Positions 8,741-16,619 of a stretch of DNA of 54,273 nucleotides are shown here, one piece after another. The position numbers were made by a program, and so were the translations under genes. Within the stretch, counting starts at the first letter, position 1. Each line of letters opens with the position of its first letter. Origin of the DNA: Stenotrophomonas_A sp002429615. GTDB lineage: Bacteria > Pseudomonadota > Gammaproteobacteria > Xanthomonadales > Xanthomonadaceae. The notes beneath the pieces are model-generated. The model ran no database searches. It had not been told where the DNA came from and was given only the letters and a program-made list of their open reading frames with translations. The stretch is taken from contig DALZZL010000009.1 in NCBI GenBank assembly GCA_031987425.1, positions 1 to 54,273 on the forward strand. Reading direction: 5' to 3'.

Positions 8741-9280
8741 ATGTCACTTGCCCAAGACCACGATCGCACGCCAGGCCGCCCGCACCGGGTGGCGGGCTTC
8801 ACGCTGATCGAGCTGATGGTCACCATCGCCGTGCTCGCGGTCGTCATGGCCATCGCGATTCCCAATTTCCGCGGACTGATCAACCGCAACCGGCTGACCG
8901 CCCAGGCTAACGAGCTGGTCGCCTCGGTCCAGTACGTCCGCTCCGAGGCCGTGCGGCTCAACAGCAAGGTCACGCTGTGCCCGTCCGAGGATGGCGAGAC
9001 CTGCGGTGGCGCCGACTGGCGGCGGATGATCGCCCGCCTGGACCGCGACGACTCGGTGCTGCGCGAGATCGCTGCCACCAGCACCGCGCTGGTCTCGGCC
9101 GACGTCGACACCATCACGTTCTCCTCCGACGGACTGGCGCGTGACAGCACCGGCCTGCTCGCCACCGCCAACCTCACCGTTTGCATCGACACCACGCAGC
9201 CCGCGGAGAACCAGCGCGTGGTGGCGCTGGCCAGCGGCTCCCGCGTGTCCGTGTCGCAGGCAACCGGCGACTGCCAATAA
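8741..9280 (+). CDS. fimU: Minor pilin, FimU/GspH-FimT type
   Basis: A 179-residue type IV minor pilin that helps prime pilus assembly. The prepilin-peptidase site is RVAG|FTLIELMV with the conserved Glu5, followed by the hydrophobic helix (VTIAVLAVVMAIAIPNF). The C-terminal domain has paired cysteines (LCPSEDGETC; TVC and a terminal DCQ). It is the first gene of the fimU-pilVWXY1E operon. The ATG at 8741 has GGGGA at suitable spacing; an in-frame ATG at 8729 adds only four residues. The symbol follows the operon order known in Pseudomonas. Confidence 0.88.
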   Translation: MSLAQDHDRTPGRPHRVAGFTLIELMVTIAVLAVVMAIAIPNFRGLINRNRLTAQANELVASVQYVRSEAVRLNSKVTLCPSEDGETCGGADWRRMIARLDRDDSVLREIAATSTALVSADVDTITFSSDGLARDSTGLLATANLTVCIDTTQPAENQRVVALASGSRVSVSQATGDCQ

Positions 9281-9284
9281 GCTC

Positions 9285-9791
9285 ATGGTGACCCCGGTGA
9301 ACCTTCCACGTCGTCACGTTTCCCTTCCCGCGCCGCAGCGTGGCGCCAGCCTGATCGAAGTGCTGATCGCGGTGCTGATCATGGCGATCGGCCTGCTCGG
9401 CGTCGCCGCGATGCAGACCACCGCGCTGCGCAACAGCCAGAGTTCGCTGGAGCGCAGCCAGGCGGTGATCTCCAGCTACACCGTGCTGGATTCGATGCGC
9501 GCCAACCGCGACGTCGCGCTGGCCGGCGGCTACAACACCAGCGGCTTCCTCTGCAACGCGAACGGTTCCGGCTCGCTGGCCGAGGAAGACAAAGCGGCCT
9601 GGATCAGCGGTTGGAAGACCGCGGTCGGCAGCGATGCCGACGATGAGACCGCCTGCGGCAGCATCAACTGCGACAGCGGCGTGTGCGAGATCGGCCTGCG
9701 CTGGGACGACAGCCGCGCGGTCGAGGCCGGCGATGGCCAGAAGGCCCAGGGCAGTACCGAACAGACCTTCCACACCAAGGTGCAGCTATGA
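9285..9791 (+). CDS. pilV: Minor pilin PilV
   Basis: A 168-residue minor pilin. Leader peptide ending QRG|ASLIEVLIAVLIMAIGLLGVAAMQ, the class III signal with Glu5 and the long hydrophobic helix typical of PilV. The globular part has four cysteines (FLC, TAC, INC, GVC), probably forming disulfides in the periplasm. It starts four bases after fimU, and its stop overlaps the pilW start as ATGA. A GTG at 9288 is an alternative start. Confidence 0.9.
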   Translation: MVTPVNLPRRHVSLPAPQRGASLIEVLIAVLIMAIGLLGVAAMQTTALRNSQSSLERSQAVISSYTVLDSMRANRDVALAGGYNTSGFLCNANGSGSLAEEDKAAWISGWKTAVGSDADDETACGSINCDSGVCEIGLRWDDSRAVEAGDGQKAQGSTEQTFHTKVQL

Positions 9792-10792
9792 CGACGGCGG
9801 GCAGTGCAATGCAGGGGCGTCGTCTGCGCCGGCAGGGGGGCTTCAGCCTGATCGAGCTGATGATCGCGATGATGCTCGGCCTGCTGGTGGTCGGCGCGGC
9901 GATCGGCATCTTCCTGTCCAACCGGCGCGCCTACCAGGCGACCGAAGGCGTGGGCCGCGTGCAGGAAGGCGTGCGCACGGCATTCGAACTGATGTCGCGG
10001 GATGTGCGCGAGGCGGCGGGCAACCCGTGCGTCAACAACCTGCCGATCGCCAACGTGCTCAACAACCCGGCCGCGAGCTGGTGGAGCAACCTGACCGTAT
10101 GGGGTGACGCCTTCCGTGGCTTCGTCGCCGACGAGGACATGACCGACCTGACCATCGGCGGCGACGCCGGGCAGCGCGTGGCCGGCACCCAGGCGGTGCA
10201 GCTGTTCACCGCCGACGACAACGTCGCCACCATCAGCGCGCACGACACCGGGACCTACAAGTTCACCCTCAACACCACCACCTCCGGCATCGCCACCGGC
10301 GACATCGTGATGGCATGCAATGCGCGCCAGGCCTCGATCTTCCAGGTTTCCGCGGCGAGCGGCGACGAGGTGTTCCACGGCACCAGCGGCACGCCCGGCA
10401 ACTGCGCCACCGGCCTGGGCATCCCGATGGAGTGCGGCACCGGCACCACGTTCGCCTACACCGCGCCGAACTCCGTGCTGGTGCGCGTGCACGCCACGCG
10501 CTGGTACATCGGTAACGGCACCAACGGCCCGGCGCTGTACCAGCAGGTCGCCACCGGCAACGGCACGGTGACCACGCAGGAAGTGGCCGACGGCGTCACC
10601 AACCTCAGCGTGCTGTACCTGGTGTCGGGCCAGACCGCCTACCAGGCCGCCGATGCCGTGGCGGACTGGTCCACCGTCACGTCCGCGCGCATCACCCTGT
10701 CGCTGGCGGGCACCGACAAGGTCGGCGCCAACGACGAAGTCATCGAGCGCCAGTTGATCCACGTCGTCAGCCTGCGGAACCGCAATCCATGA
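9788..10792 (+). CDS. pilW: Minor pilin/assembly protein PilW
   Basis: A 334-residue pseudopilin-like protein with the cleavage site RQGG|FSLIELMIAMMLGLLVVGAAIGIF and a large C-terminal domain, as expected for PilW (about 300 residues). It contributes to the pilus-tip or priming complex with PilV, PilX and PilE. It overlaps both neighbours by four bases (ATGA), so the operon is tightly coupled. Confidence 0.9.
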   Translation: MTTAGSAMQGRRLRRQGGFSLIELMIAMMLGLLVVGAAIGIFLSNRRAYQATEGVGRVQEGVRTAFELMSRDVREAAGNPCVNNLPIANVLNNPAASWWSNLTVWGDAFRGFVADEDMTDLTIGGDAGQRVAGTQAVQLFTADDNVATISAHDTGTYKFTLNTTTSGIATGDIVMACNARQASIFQVSAASGDEVFHGTSGTPGNCATGLGIPMECGTGTTFAYTAPNSVLVRVHATRWYIGNGTNGPALYQQVATGNGTVTTQEVADGVTNLSVLYLVSGQTAYQAADAVADWSTVTSARITLSLAGTDKVGANDEVIERQLIHVVSLRNRNP

Positions 10793-11319
10793 AGACCCTT
10801 GATCTTTCCTCCCGCCGGCAGCGCGGCGCGACCCTGATCGTGGTGCTGCTGTTGCTGCTGGTGATGACCCTGCTGGGCCTGGCGGTGCTGCGTGGCACGA
10901 CGATGGAGGAGCGCATGACCGCCAACCTCTACGATCGCAGCCTGAGTTTCCAGTCGGTGGAGTCGGCACTGCGCCAGGGGGAGGCCCTGGCCAAGGCCAC
11001 CGCGGTGGCCTCGGTGCCGTCCAGCGGCTGCAGCGGTGGCGTCTGCGCCACGCCGGTGGCCACCGACACCGACCGTTGGCTGGATACCAGTTTCAGCGGC
11101 TGGCGTGACGCCAGCAACGACCTCAGCGACGACAACACGCCGATGCCGGACGCACGCTACATCATCGAGTACATGGGCGAGGCGCCGACCTGGCCGGCCT
11201 GCGACCGCAAGGTACCGATCGACGGACAGTGCCTGGCCCCCCGTTTCCGCATCACCGCGCTGTCGTCCGAGGACGGCCGCTCGACCGTGATGCTCCAGAC
11301 CAACTACATCGTCCAGTGA
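10789..11319 (+). CDS. pilX: Minor pilin assembly protein PilX
   Basis: A 176-residue pseudopilin. The N-terminus reads QRG|ATLIVVLLLLLVMTLLGLAVL; position 5 after cleavage is valine rather than glutamate. A Glu5 substitution is known for tip-located pseudopilins such as GspK. The segment after the helix (TTMEERMTANLYDRSLSFQSVESAL) is characteristic of PilX. It overlaps pilW by four bases and is followed by pilY1 after 11 bases. Confidence 0.88.
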   Translation: MKTLDLSSRRQRGATLIVVLLLLLVMTLLGLAVLRGTTMEERMTANLYDRSLSFQSVESALRQGEALAKATAVASVPSSGCSGGVCATPVATDTDRWLDTSFSGWRDASNDLSDDNTPMPDARYIIEYMGEAPTWPACDRKVPIDGQCLAPRFRITALSSEDGRSTVMLQTNYIVQ

Positions 11320-11330
11320 GGAAGCCTGCC

Positions 11331-14300
11331 ATGCGCAAGCCTCAGACCAAGACTCCGTCGCGCGCCTGGCATCGGCGCGTGATCCACCGTGCCCTGCCGA
11401 CGCTCGGCGCCTGCCTGGCGACCCTGCTGGCGTTGCCGGTCAATGCGGCGATCACGCTGCCGAATGATCCGCTCACCACCGGCGCGCGCATTCCGCCGAA
11501 CGTGCTGCTGATCCTCGACGACTCGGGCTCGATGTCGAACAACTACATGCCCGATGACGTGCCGGCGACCACCTCGCCGAGCATCGCGTCGCAGACGTAC
11601 ACCCGCAACACGATCTACTACAACCCCGCCACGACCTATCTGCCGTGGGTGGATTCGACCGGCACCGTGCGCACCGATGCGGCGACCTACGGCAGTGTCT
11701 ACACCGACAACGCCCTGGCCAGCGGCACGACCACCAACCTGGCGAGCAACATCCAGACCTACTACGTCCCCAAGGACAAGACCAACACCACCGAGACCTA
11801 CCTCGCCGCCGGTGCGAATTACTACCGCTATCAGATCCTGACCAACGGCAAGATCTACCGGGCGGAATACACGACCTACACCAAGGCCAACACGCCGAGC
11901 AACGCCGGTGACATGAACTGCGCCACCGGCACCAGCACTACCCGTGCGGACTGGCGCAACTGCACCAACGTGACCCCGACCGGGCGTACGGAAGCTGCGG
12001 AAAAGACCAATTACGCGATCTGGTACTCCTACCACCGCACCCGCGCCAAGGTCGCCAAGGGCGGCGCCGGCCGCGCGTTCAGCGCGCTGGGCACCAACAT
12101 CCGCGTGGGCTTCCGCACCATCAACAAGTACACCAGCGGCGCGATCATCACCGAGGACAAGCCGATTCCGGTGGACCGCAACGATGGCGTGTTCGACGAC
12201 CCGAACGGCACCACGGGCTCGAACAACAACCGCACCGCGTGGTTCGACCGTCTCTACACGGTGCCGGGCACCAACTCGACCACGCCGCTGCGTGGCGCGT
12301 TGACCCGTGCCGGTACCTACTTCAGCTCGTCCGCGGCGACGGGCCCCTACGGCCCGGAGACTGGCACCAACCAGTTCGCCTGCCGGCAGAACTTCACCAT
12401 CCTCACCACCGACGGTTACTGGAACGAATCCACGTACAGTGACCAGTCCGGCGAGCAGGACAACCTGGCCGGTTCGACCATCACCGGCCCGAACAACGCC
12501 GACTACACCTATTCGCCGGCGCTTCCGTACTCCAGCTCCGACAGCTATGGCGGCCAGGGCAACCTCGCCGACGTCGCCATGCGCTTCTGGAAGAACGACC
12601 TGCGCACCGACCTGGACAACATCGTGCCGACCGCGTCGACCGACCCGGCGTTCTGGCAGCACATGGTCACCTTCGGCATCTCGATCGGCGAGAAGGGCAC
12701 GCTGGATCCGGCGACCGACCTGCCGGCGATCACCGCCGGCACCAAGGCGTGGCCGACCACGAAGAACAACACCATCGCCAACATCGACGACCTGTGGCAC
12801 GCGACCATCAACGGCCGCGGCGACTTCGTGGTGGCGACCGACCCGGACGGCTTCGTCTCCGGCCTGACCTCGGCGCTGTCGGCCATCACCCAGCGCACCG
12901 GCTCGTTCTCCAACGTGGCCGCCAGCTCGACCTCGCTGGACGCCGGCACCCAGGTGTTCCAGGCCAGCTACATCTCCGGCGCCTGGACCGGCGACATCGC
13001 CGCCTACGGTGCGACCTCCTCGGGCGTGAGCACGACGGTGAACTGGCATGCCTACAACGGCATCCCGACCAGCAACCGCAAGATCATCACCTCCGACGGT
13101 ACCCAGGGCCTGGTGTTCCCGGGCTCGGCCACCACCACCCAGCTCAACGCGCTGACCCGTACCGGTGCCGCCACCAACTACCCGGTCACCGGCGCGAACA
13201 ATGCCGCGTACCTGGCCGGCACGCGCACGCTGGAGGTCGCCAACGGCGGCACGCTGCGCAACCGCAACAACCTGCTGGGCGACATCGTCAGCTCCTCGCC
13301 TGCCTACGTGGCCGATACCGGCACGCTGTACGTGGGCGCCAACGACGGCATGCTGCATGCGTTCAATGCCTCCAACGGCAATGAAGTGTTCGCCTACATC
13401 CCGAACGGCATCAGCTGGTCGGCGCTGGGCAGCCTGAGCCGCCCGGACTACGCGCACCGTTACTTTGTCGATGGCCCGGTGGTCGTCTCGACCCGTACCC
13501 AGACCCCGAACCACAACATCCTGGTCGGCGCGCTCGGCAAGGGCGGCAAGGGCCTGTTCGCCCTCGACGTGACCACGCCGGCCTCGTTCGGCGTGAACAG
13601 CTTCAAGTGGGAAGTCGGCGGCTCGGATGCCGACATGGGCCTGGTGCAGGCCAAGCCGCTGATCGCCAAGCTCAACAACAACGTCACCGCGGTGATCGTG
13701 AGCAACGGCATCAACAGCAGCAACGGCCACGCGGTGCTGATGGTCTACAACCTGGACAGCGGCGAGCTGATCTCGCGGATCGATACCGGTGTCGGCTCCA
13801 ACGTGACCGACGCGGCCGATTCCAACGGCCTGTCCGCGCCGGTCGGCTGGGACGCCGACGGCAACGGCACCATCGACTACGTCTATGCCGGCGACATGCT
13901 GGGCAACGTCTGGAAGTTCAACCTGGGCGCCTCCACGCCGTCTTCCTGGGCCGTGGCCAACAGCGGCGAGCCGGTGTTCACCGCCACCCATACCGCCAGC
14001 GACGGCACCGTGACCCGCCAGCCGATCACCGGCGGCCTGACCGTGGCGCTGCATCCGAAGACCTTCAAGACCTGGATCCTGTTCGGTACCGGCCGCCTGA
14101 TGACCAACGGCGACATGACCAACATGGCAGTGCAGAGCCTGTACGGCATCATCGATGACGGCACCACGCTGGTGCGCGACGGCGACGATGCCAACCTGAC
14201 CGGCCGCAGCGTCGTGGTGACCGGCTCGTTCAGCGGCAAGAGCGTGCGGTCGTTCGAGGCCAAGTCGGCGCTGCCGTCCGACTCGAAGGGCTGGTATCTG

Positions 14301-14711
14301 GACCTGCTGACGCCGCCGAACGCGACCGCCGAAGGCGAGCGCGTGGTCAGCGATGCGCAGCTGCTGGGCGACGTGCTGGTGGTGTCGAGCGTGATTCCGA
14401 CGGCCGATGCCTGCCGCGCGGATGGCCGTGGCTACCTCAACGCGCTGGACGCCTTCACCGGCACCAGCACCGGTCCGTCGCTGTTCGACTTGAACGGCAA
14501 CGGCAACTTCACCGACGAAACGCTGGCCAATGGCGACCAGAACCTGCCGGTGGGCTCGGTCGATCTGAACGTGGGCATGCCGACGCTGGCGAACCTGATG
14601 CGCGGCCTGGCGGTCGTGGGTGGTTCGTCGGGTAACACCGGCAGCGTGCCGATTCGTGAGACGCGCAATGTGGGTCGCGTGTCGTGGCGTGAAGTCAAAA
14701 GGGGAGATTGA
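11331..14711 (+). CDS. pilY1: Type IV pilus tip adhesin/assembly protein PilY1
   Basis: An 1126-residue secreted protein. After a signal peptide (LGACLATLLALPVNA) comes a von Willebrand A-like region with the metal-site motif D63-D-S-G-S-M-S. The C-terminal half is the PilY1 beta-propeller, with repeats such as SPAYVADTGTLYVGANDGMLHAF. A calcium loop D-A-D-G-N-G-T-I-D at residues 841-849 matches the site that controls pilus retraction in P. aeruginosa PilY1. It acts in surface attachment, twitching and surface sensing. GAGGAAG precedes the ATG. It is the largest gene of the operon. Confidence 0.94.
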   Translation: MRKPQTKTPSRAWHRRVIHRALPTLGACLATLLALPVNAAITLPNDPLTTGARIPPNVLLILDDSGSMSNNYMPDDVPATTSPSIASQTYTRNTIYYNPATTYLPWVDSTGTVRTDAATYGSVYTDNALASGTTTNLASNIQTYYVPKDKTNTTETYLAAGANYYRYQILTNGKIYRAEYTTYTKANTPSNAGDMNCATGTSTTRADWRNCTNVTPTGRTEAAEKTNYAIWYSYHRTRAKVAKGGAGRAFSALGTNIRVGFRTINKYTSGAIITEDKPIPVDRNDGVFDDPNGTTGSNNNRTAWFDRLYTVPGTNSTTPLRGALTRAGTYFSSSAATGPYGPETGTNQFACRQNFTILTTDGYWNESTYSDQSGEQDNLAGSTITGPNNADYTYSPALPYSSSDSYGGQGNLADVAMRFWKNDLRTDLDNIVPTASTDPAFWQHMVTFGISIGEKGTLDPATDLPAITAGTKAWPTTKNNTIANIDDLWHATINGRGDFVVATDPDGFVSGLTSALSAITQRTGSFSNVAASSTSLDAGTQVFQASYISGAWTGDIAAYGATSSGVSTTVNWHAYNGIPTSNRKIITSDGTQGLVFPGSATTTQLNALTRTGAATNYPVTGANNAAYLAGTRTLEVANGGTLRNRNNLLGDIVSSSPAYVADTGTLYVGANDGMLHAFNASNGNEVFAYIPNGISWSALGSLSRPDYAHRYFVDGPVVVSTRTQTPNHNILVGALGKGGKGLFALDVTTPASFGVNSFKWEVGGSDADMGLVQAKPLIAKLNNNVTAVIVSNGINSSNGHAVLMVYNLDSGELISRIDTGVGSNVTDAADSNGLSAPVGWDADGNGTIDYVYAGDMLGNVWKFNLGASTPSSWAVANSGEPVFTATHTASDGTVTRQPITGGLTVALHPKTFKTWILFGTGRLMTNGDMTNMAVQSLYGIIDDGTTLVRDGDDANLTGRSVVVTGSFSGKSVRSFEAKSALPSDSKGWYLDLLTPPNATAEGERVVSDAQLLGDVLVVSSVIPTADACRADGRGYLNALDAFTGTSTGPSLFDLNGNGNFTDETLANGDQNLPVGSVDLNVGMPTLANLMRGLAVVGGSSGNTGSVPIRETRNVGRVSWREVKRGD

Positions 14712-14714
14712 TCG

Positions 14715-15146
14715 ATGCGTAATTTCGTTGGTGCCGCCCGCGGGCGCGCACGGCAGTCCGGCTTCACGCTCATCGAGCTGATGATCGTGGTGCTGATCCT
14801 GGCGGTGCTGATGGCCATCGCCTATCCGAGCTACAACCGCCACGTCATGAAGACGCGGCGCGCGGCCGCCGAGGTCTGCCTGCAGGAACGCGTGCAGTTG
14901 CTGGAGCGTTACTACACCACGCACCTGTCGTATGCCGGCGCGAGCGCGCCGGCGCAGTGCGATGACATCAGCAACTTCTACACGATCGGCTGGACCGGCG
15001 GCGACGAGCCGACCGCGCGCGAGTTCAGCATCAGTGCCGAGCCGCAGGGCGCGCAGACCAAGGACGAGCAGTGCGGCACGTTGAGCCTGGACCAGGCCGG
15101 CACGCGCGGCATCTCGGGCTCGGGTGAGGTCGCGCAGTGCTGGTAG
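14715..15146 (+). CDS. pilE: Minor pilin PilE
   Basis: A 143-residue minor pilin with the canonical signal RQSG|FTLIELMIVVLILAVLMAIAYPSY, Glu5 present, and a C-terminal disulfide region (DEQCGTLSL ... AQCW). In Pseudomonas, PilE links the minor-pilin complex to the major fibre. AAGGGGAG lies before the ATG, and the gene begins three bases after pilY1 ends. It is the last gene of the operon and is followed by a terminator. Confidence 0.9.
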   Translation: MRNFVGAARGRARQSGFTLIELMIVVLILAVLMAIAYPSYNRHVMKTRRAAAEVCLQERVQLLERYYTTHLSYAGASAPAQCDDISNFYTIGWTGGDEPTAREFSISAEPQGAQTKDEQCGTLSLDQAGTRGISGSGEVAQCW

Positions 15147-15183
15147 TGGACAGGGCATTCGCCTGATCCGTCTGATGGACAAG

Positions 15184-15213
15184 AGGCCCGCGACGTGAGT
15201 CGCGGGCCTTTTC
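15184..15213 (+). terminator. Terminator of the pilin operon
   Basis: An 11-bp perfect stem AGGCCCGCGAC / GTCGCGGGCCT with a GTGA loop (15195-15198) followed by TTT, 37 bases after the pilE stop. Confidence 0.9.
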
Positions 15214-15257
15214 GTTGTGGCGTGGATGCGGTGCTGTTGGCAGTGCAGGCGAGGGGG

Positions 15258-15286
15258 TTGCAGTCCCGGAATAGGCTCTATACAAT
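15258..15286 (+). promoter_or_regulatory. Sigma-70 promoter of tRNA-Asn
   Basis: TTGCAG (15258-15263) and TACAAT (15281-15286) separated by 17 bases, ending 10 bases before the mature tRNA 5' end. Spacing and both boxes are close to consensus. Confidence 0.8.
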
Positions 15287-15296
15287 GCCGCTCCCC

Positions 15297-15373
15297 GCCC
15301 GAATAGCTCAGCCGGTTAGAGCACTTGACTGTTAATCAGGGGGTCGTTGGTTCGAGTCCAACTTCGGGCGCCA
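15297..15373 (+). tRNA. tRNA-Asn (GTT)
   Basis: A 77-base cloverleaf with encoded CCA. The acceptor stem GCCCGAA pairs with TTCGGGC, the discriminator is G, and the T-arm holds GTTCGAGTC. The anticodon loop CTGTTAA carries GTT at 15331-15333, flanked by stem CTTGA/TCAGG. Its 3' end is next to a recombinase remnant, so it may be an old integration site. Confidence 0.96.
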
Positions 15374-15380
15374 GAAAATC

Positions 15381-15415
15381 AAGGGCTTGCGGATCATCCG
15401 CAAGCCCTTTTTCTT
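15381..15415 (+). terminator. Terminator after tRNA-Asn
   Basis: A 13-bp perfect stem AAGGGCTTGCGGA / TCCGCAAGCCCTT with a three-base loop (TCA), then TTTCTTT. It lies eight bases after the CCA end. Confidence 0.92.
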
Positions 15416-15418
15416 TGT

Positions 15419-15442
15419 GCCGGGAAAATTGCCGGGAAAATT
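15419..15442. repeat. Tandem 12-mer next to recombinase remnant
   Basis: Two perfect head-to-tail copies of GCCGGGAAAATT. They lie between the tRNA terminator and the stop codon of the recombinase fragment, which they overlap by two bases. Short direct repeats here could be arm-type recombinase binding sites; that reading is inference. Confidence 0.6.
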
Positions 15443-15640
15443 AAGCTGTTTCAGGCGACTCCAAGGCGTCGTCTGAGAAGGCGAGATCCTCGCTCTTGGG
15501 CAGCGTCGGCGGCTGCACCACCTGAAGTTTGTGGTCGTATCGGTCGGTCATCTGTGGTGTGACGTGACCTGCCGCATCCTGCTCTGGTCTGAGTAGAGAA
15601 GAGCGCGGGTGCGCTTTGAGTTGCGCGGCGCGGTACTCGC
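15441..15640 (-). pseudogene. Tyrosine recombinase (phage-type integrase), C-terminal remnant
   Basis: About the last 60 residues of an integrase remain. GHVTPQMTDRYDHKL is the end of the catalytic domain, with the conserved His of the GH motif and the nucleophile tyrosine (codon at 15537-15539), followed by a short tail ending in TAA. The N-terminal domain and the first catalytic arginine are missing; upstream in-frame sequence is antisense to the next gene and looks unrelated. The position beside the tRNA-Asn 3' end fits an element that inserted there and decayed. The 5' boundary is approximate. Confidence 0.7.
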
Positions 15641-15750
15641 GCCGCCATGTCCATGCCAGCGCAATCGGCCCTAAGCTGCGTTGGAGGCTTCGGCGTGTGC
15701 TAGCGTCCGCTATTGTGGCTAAGCGGAACTCGACAGGAGCACCGCGTTCA

Positions 15751-16032
15751 ATGCGACCTTTCAGCAAGGAAGTGAAGCTGTTGCGCACCCTGCGCGCGCT
15801 CGCCTTTTACAACGACAAAGGCATTGACTATGCGCGTCACACTCCTGCACAGGTCGAGACCGAGCGATCCATCGGCTTGACCAAGATTAGGGGGCTGCTC
15901 GCGGAGATCGGGTCCGATGGGCTTCCAGATGATTTCCTTCGGGCCGTCGCGTCCGGTGACGTAGCAAGCGATTTCACAGGGCAATACTTTGATCTCGCCA
16001 AGGCACATTTCGACGCAGGGACTTCGCCATGA
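15751..16032 (+). CDS. Hypothetical protein, 93 residues
   Basis: I do not recognise this gene. The predicted protein is helical and soluble, without signal peptide, transmembrane segment or cysteine pairs (RPFSKEVKLLRTLRALAFYN at the start). AGGAG precedes the ATG by 11 bases, a long but usable spacing. GC content is lower than in the pilin operon. The location directly after an integrase remnant suggests it came with the same mobile DNA. Confidence 0.55.
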   Translation: MRPFSKEVKLLRTLRALAFYNDKGIDYARHTPAQVETERSIGLTKIRGLLAEIGSDGLPDDFLRAVASGDVASDFTGQYFDLAKAHFDAGTSP

Positions 16033-16098
16033 CAGTTCCTGAGCGGTCAGGCCTAGACGAGTGTCAGGAATCAACGTACCCCTTGACCAGGCGCTGCC

Positions 16099-16395
16099 GT
16101 GATAATTGCATTCGAAAGTCCGGTCTTCTTTGCCCCGACAGACGAGGATCAATTCTTCAGCTGGCTCAAGTCACTTCCCGAGTTTGAGTCGATCAATGGG
16201 GCTGGCACCACCCTGTATTTGGGCCTTGGCCAACCCGTGCATCCCGAGACGATCCGGCAGCTCCTGGTGATTTTTCGGCGCTGGCATCTGGATATTGTCC
16301 CGTTGCTGCCGCTCCGCTCACCGGAGACGATCGGCTACGTTCTTTGGGGCGCCGGTGCCGAGGAAGCGGCCGCAAGGATGCTTCGACGCATGTGA
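16099..16395 (+). CDS. Hypothetical protein, 98 residues
   Basis: Unrecognised small soluble protein (MIIAFESPVFFAPTDEDQFF at the start). The start codon is GTG with no clear ribosome binding site, so the exact start is uncertain. The acidic, aromatic-rich alpha/beta pattern resembles small immunity-like proteins, but no family can be named. It lies in the short lower-GC stretch after tRNA-Asn with the 93-residue gene. Confidence 0.5.
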   Translation: MIIAFESPVFFAPTDEDQFFSWLKSLPEFESINGAGTTLYLGLGQPVHPETIRQLLVIFRRWHLDIVPLLPLRSPETIGYVLWGAGAEEAAARMLRRM

Positions 16396-16467
16396 GCGGG
16401 CGACGCTTAATAAAGCGGATATGGGCATCCGCCAGCTCTCTGGGCGCAATCCAGGCGACGTCCCAGT

Positions 16468-16619
16468 ATGACTGGAGACGCGGAATCGCAGCAGCCGATC
16501 TCGATGGCTTGGCGACAGGCATTCCGCGACGTGGTGGATGCCTTCGTGGTGGGGGATTACCGCTTGGTCGCGGCATCCCCGGCGTGAGTGTCAAGGGAGC
16601 GCCGACATGTCGCGCTTGA
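16468..16619 (+). pseudogene. Frameshifted fragment, possibly DUF7668-like
   Basis: An ATG at 16468 opens a 39-codon frame reading AWRQAFRDVVDAFVVGDYRLV, then stops. The continuation expected for a DUF7668-like protein (GIPGV) is found in another frame just downstream (GIPGVSVKGA). This suggests a single frameshift near 16570, after which the gene is cut off by the end of the convergent hydrolase gene. The family assignment is from memory of the motif and is tentative. Confidence 0.35.

Noticed and set aside
11304..15182. Minus-strand open frame of 1292 codons opposite pilY1 and pilE
   Set aside because: Low-complexity His/Arg/Val-rich translation typical of antisense to GC-rich coding DNA; the plus strand holds recognisable pilus genes.
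16396..16467. Further small gene after the 98-residue hypothetical
   Set aside because: Open frames here lack a ribosome binding site and protein-like composition.
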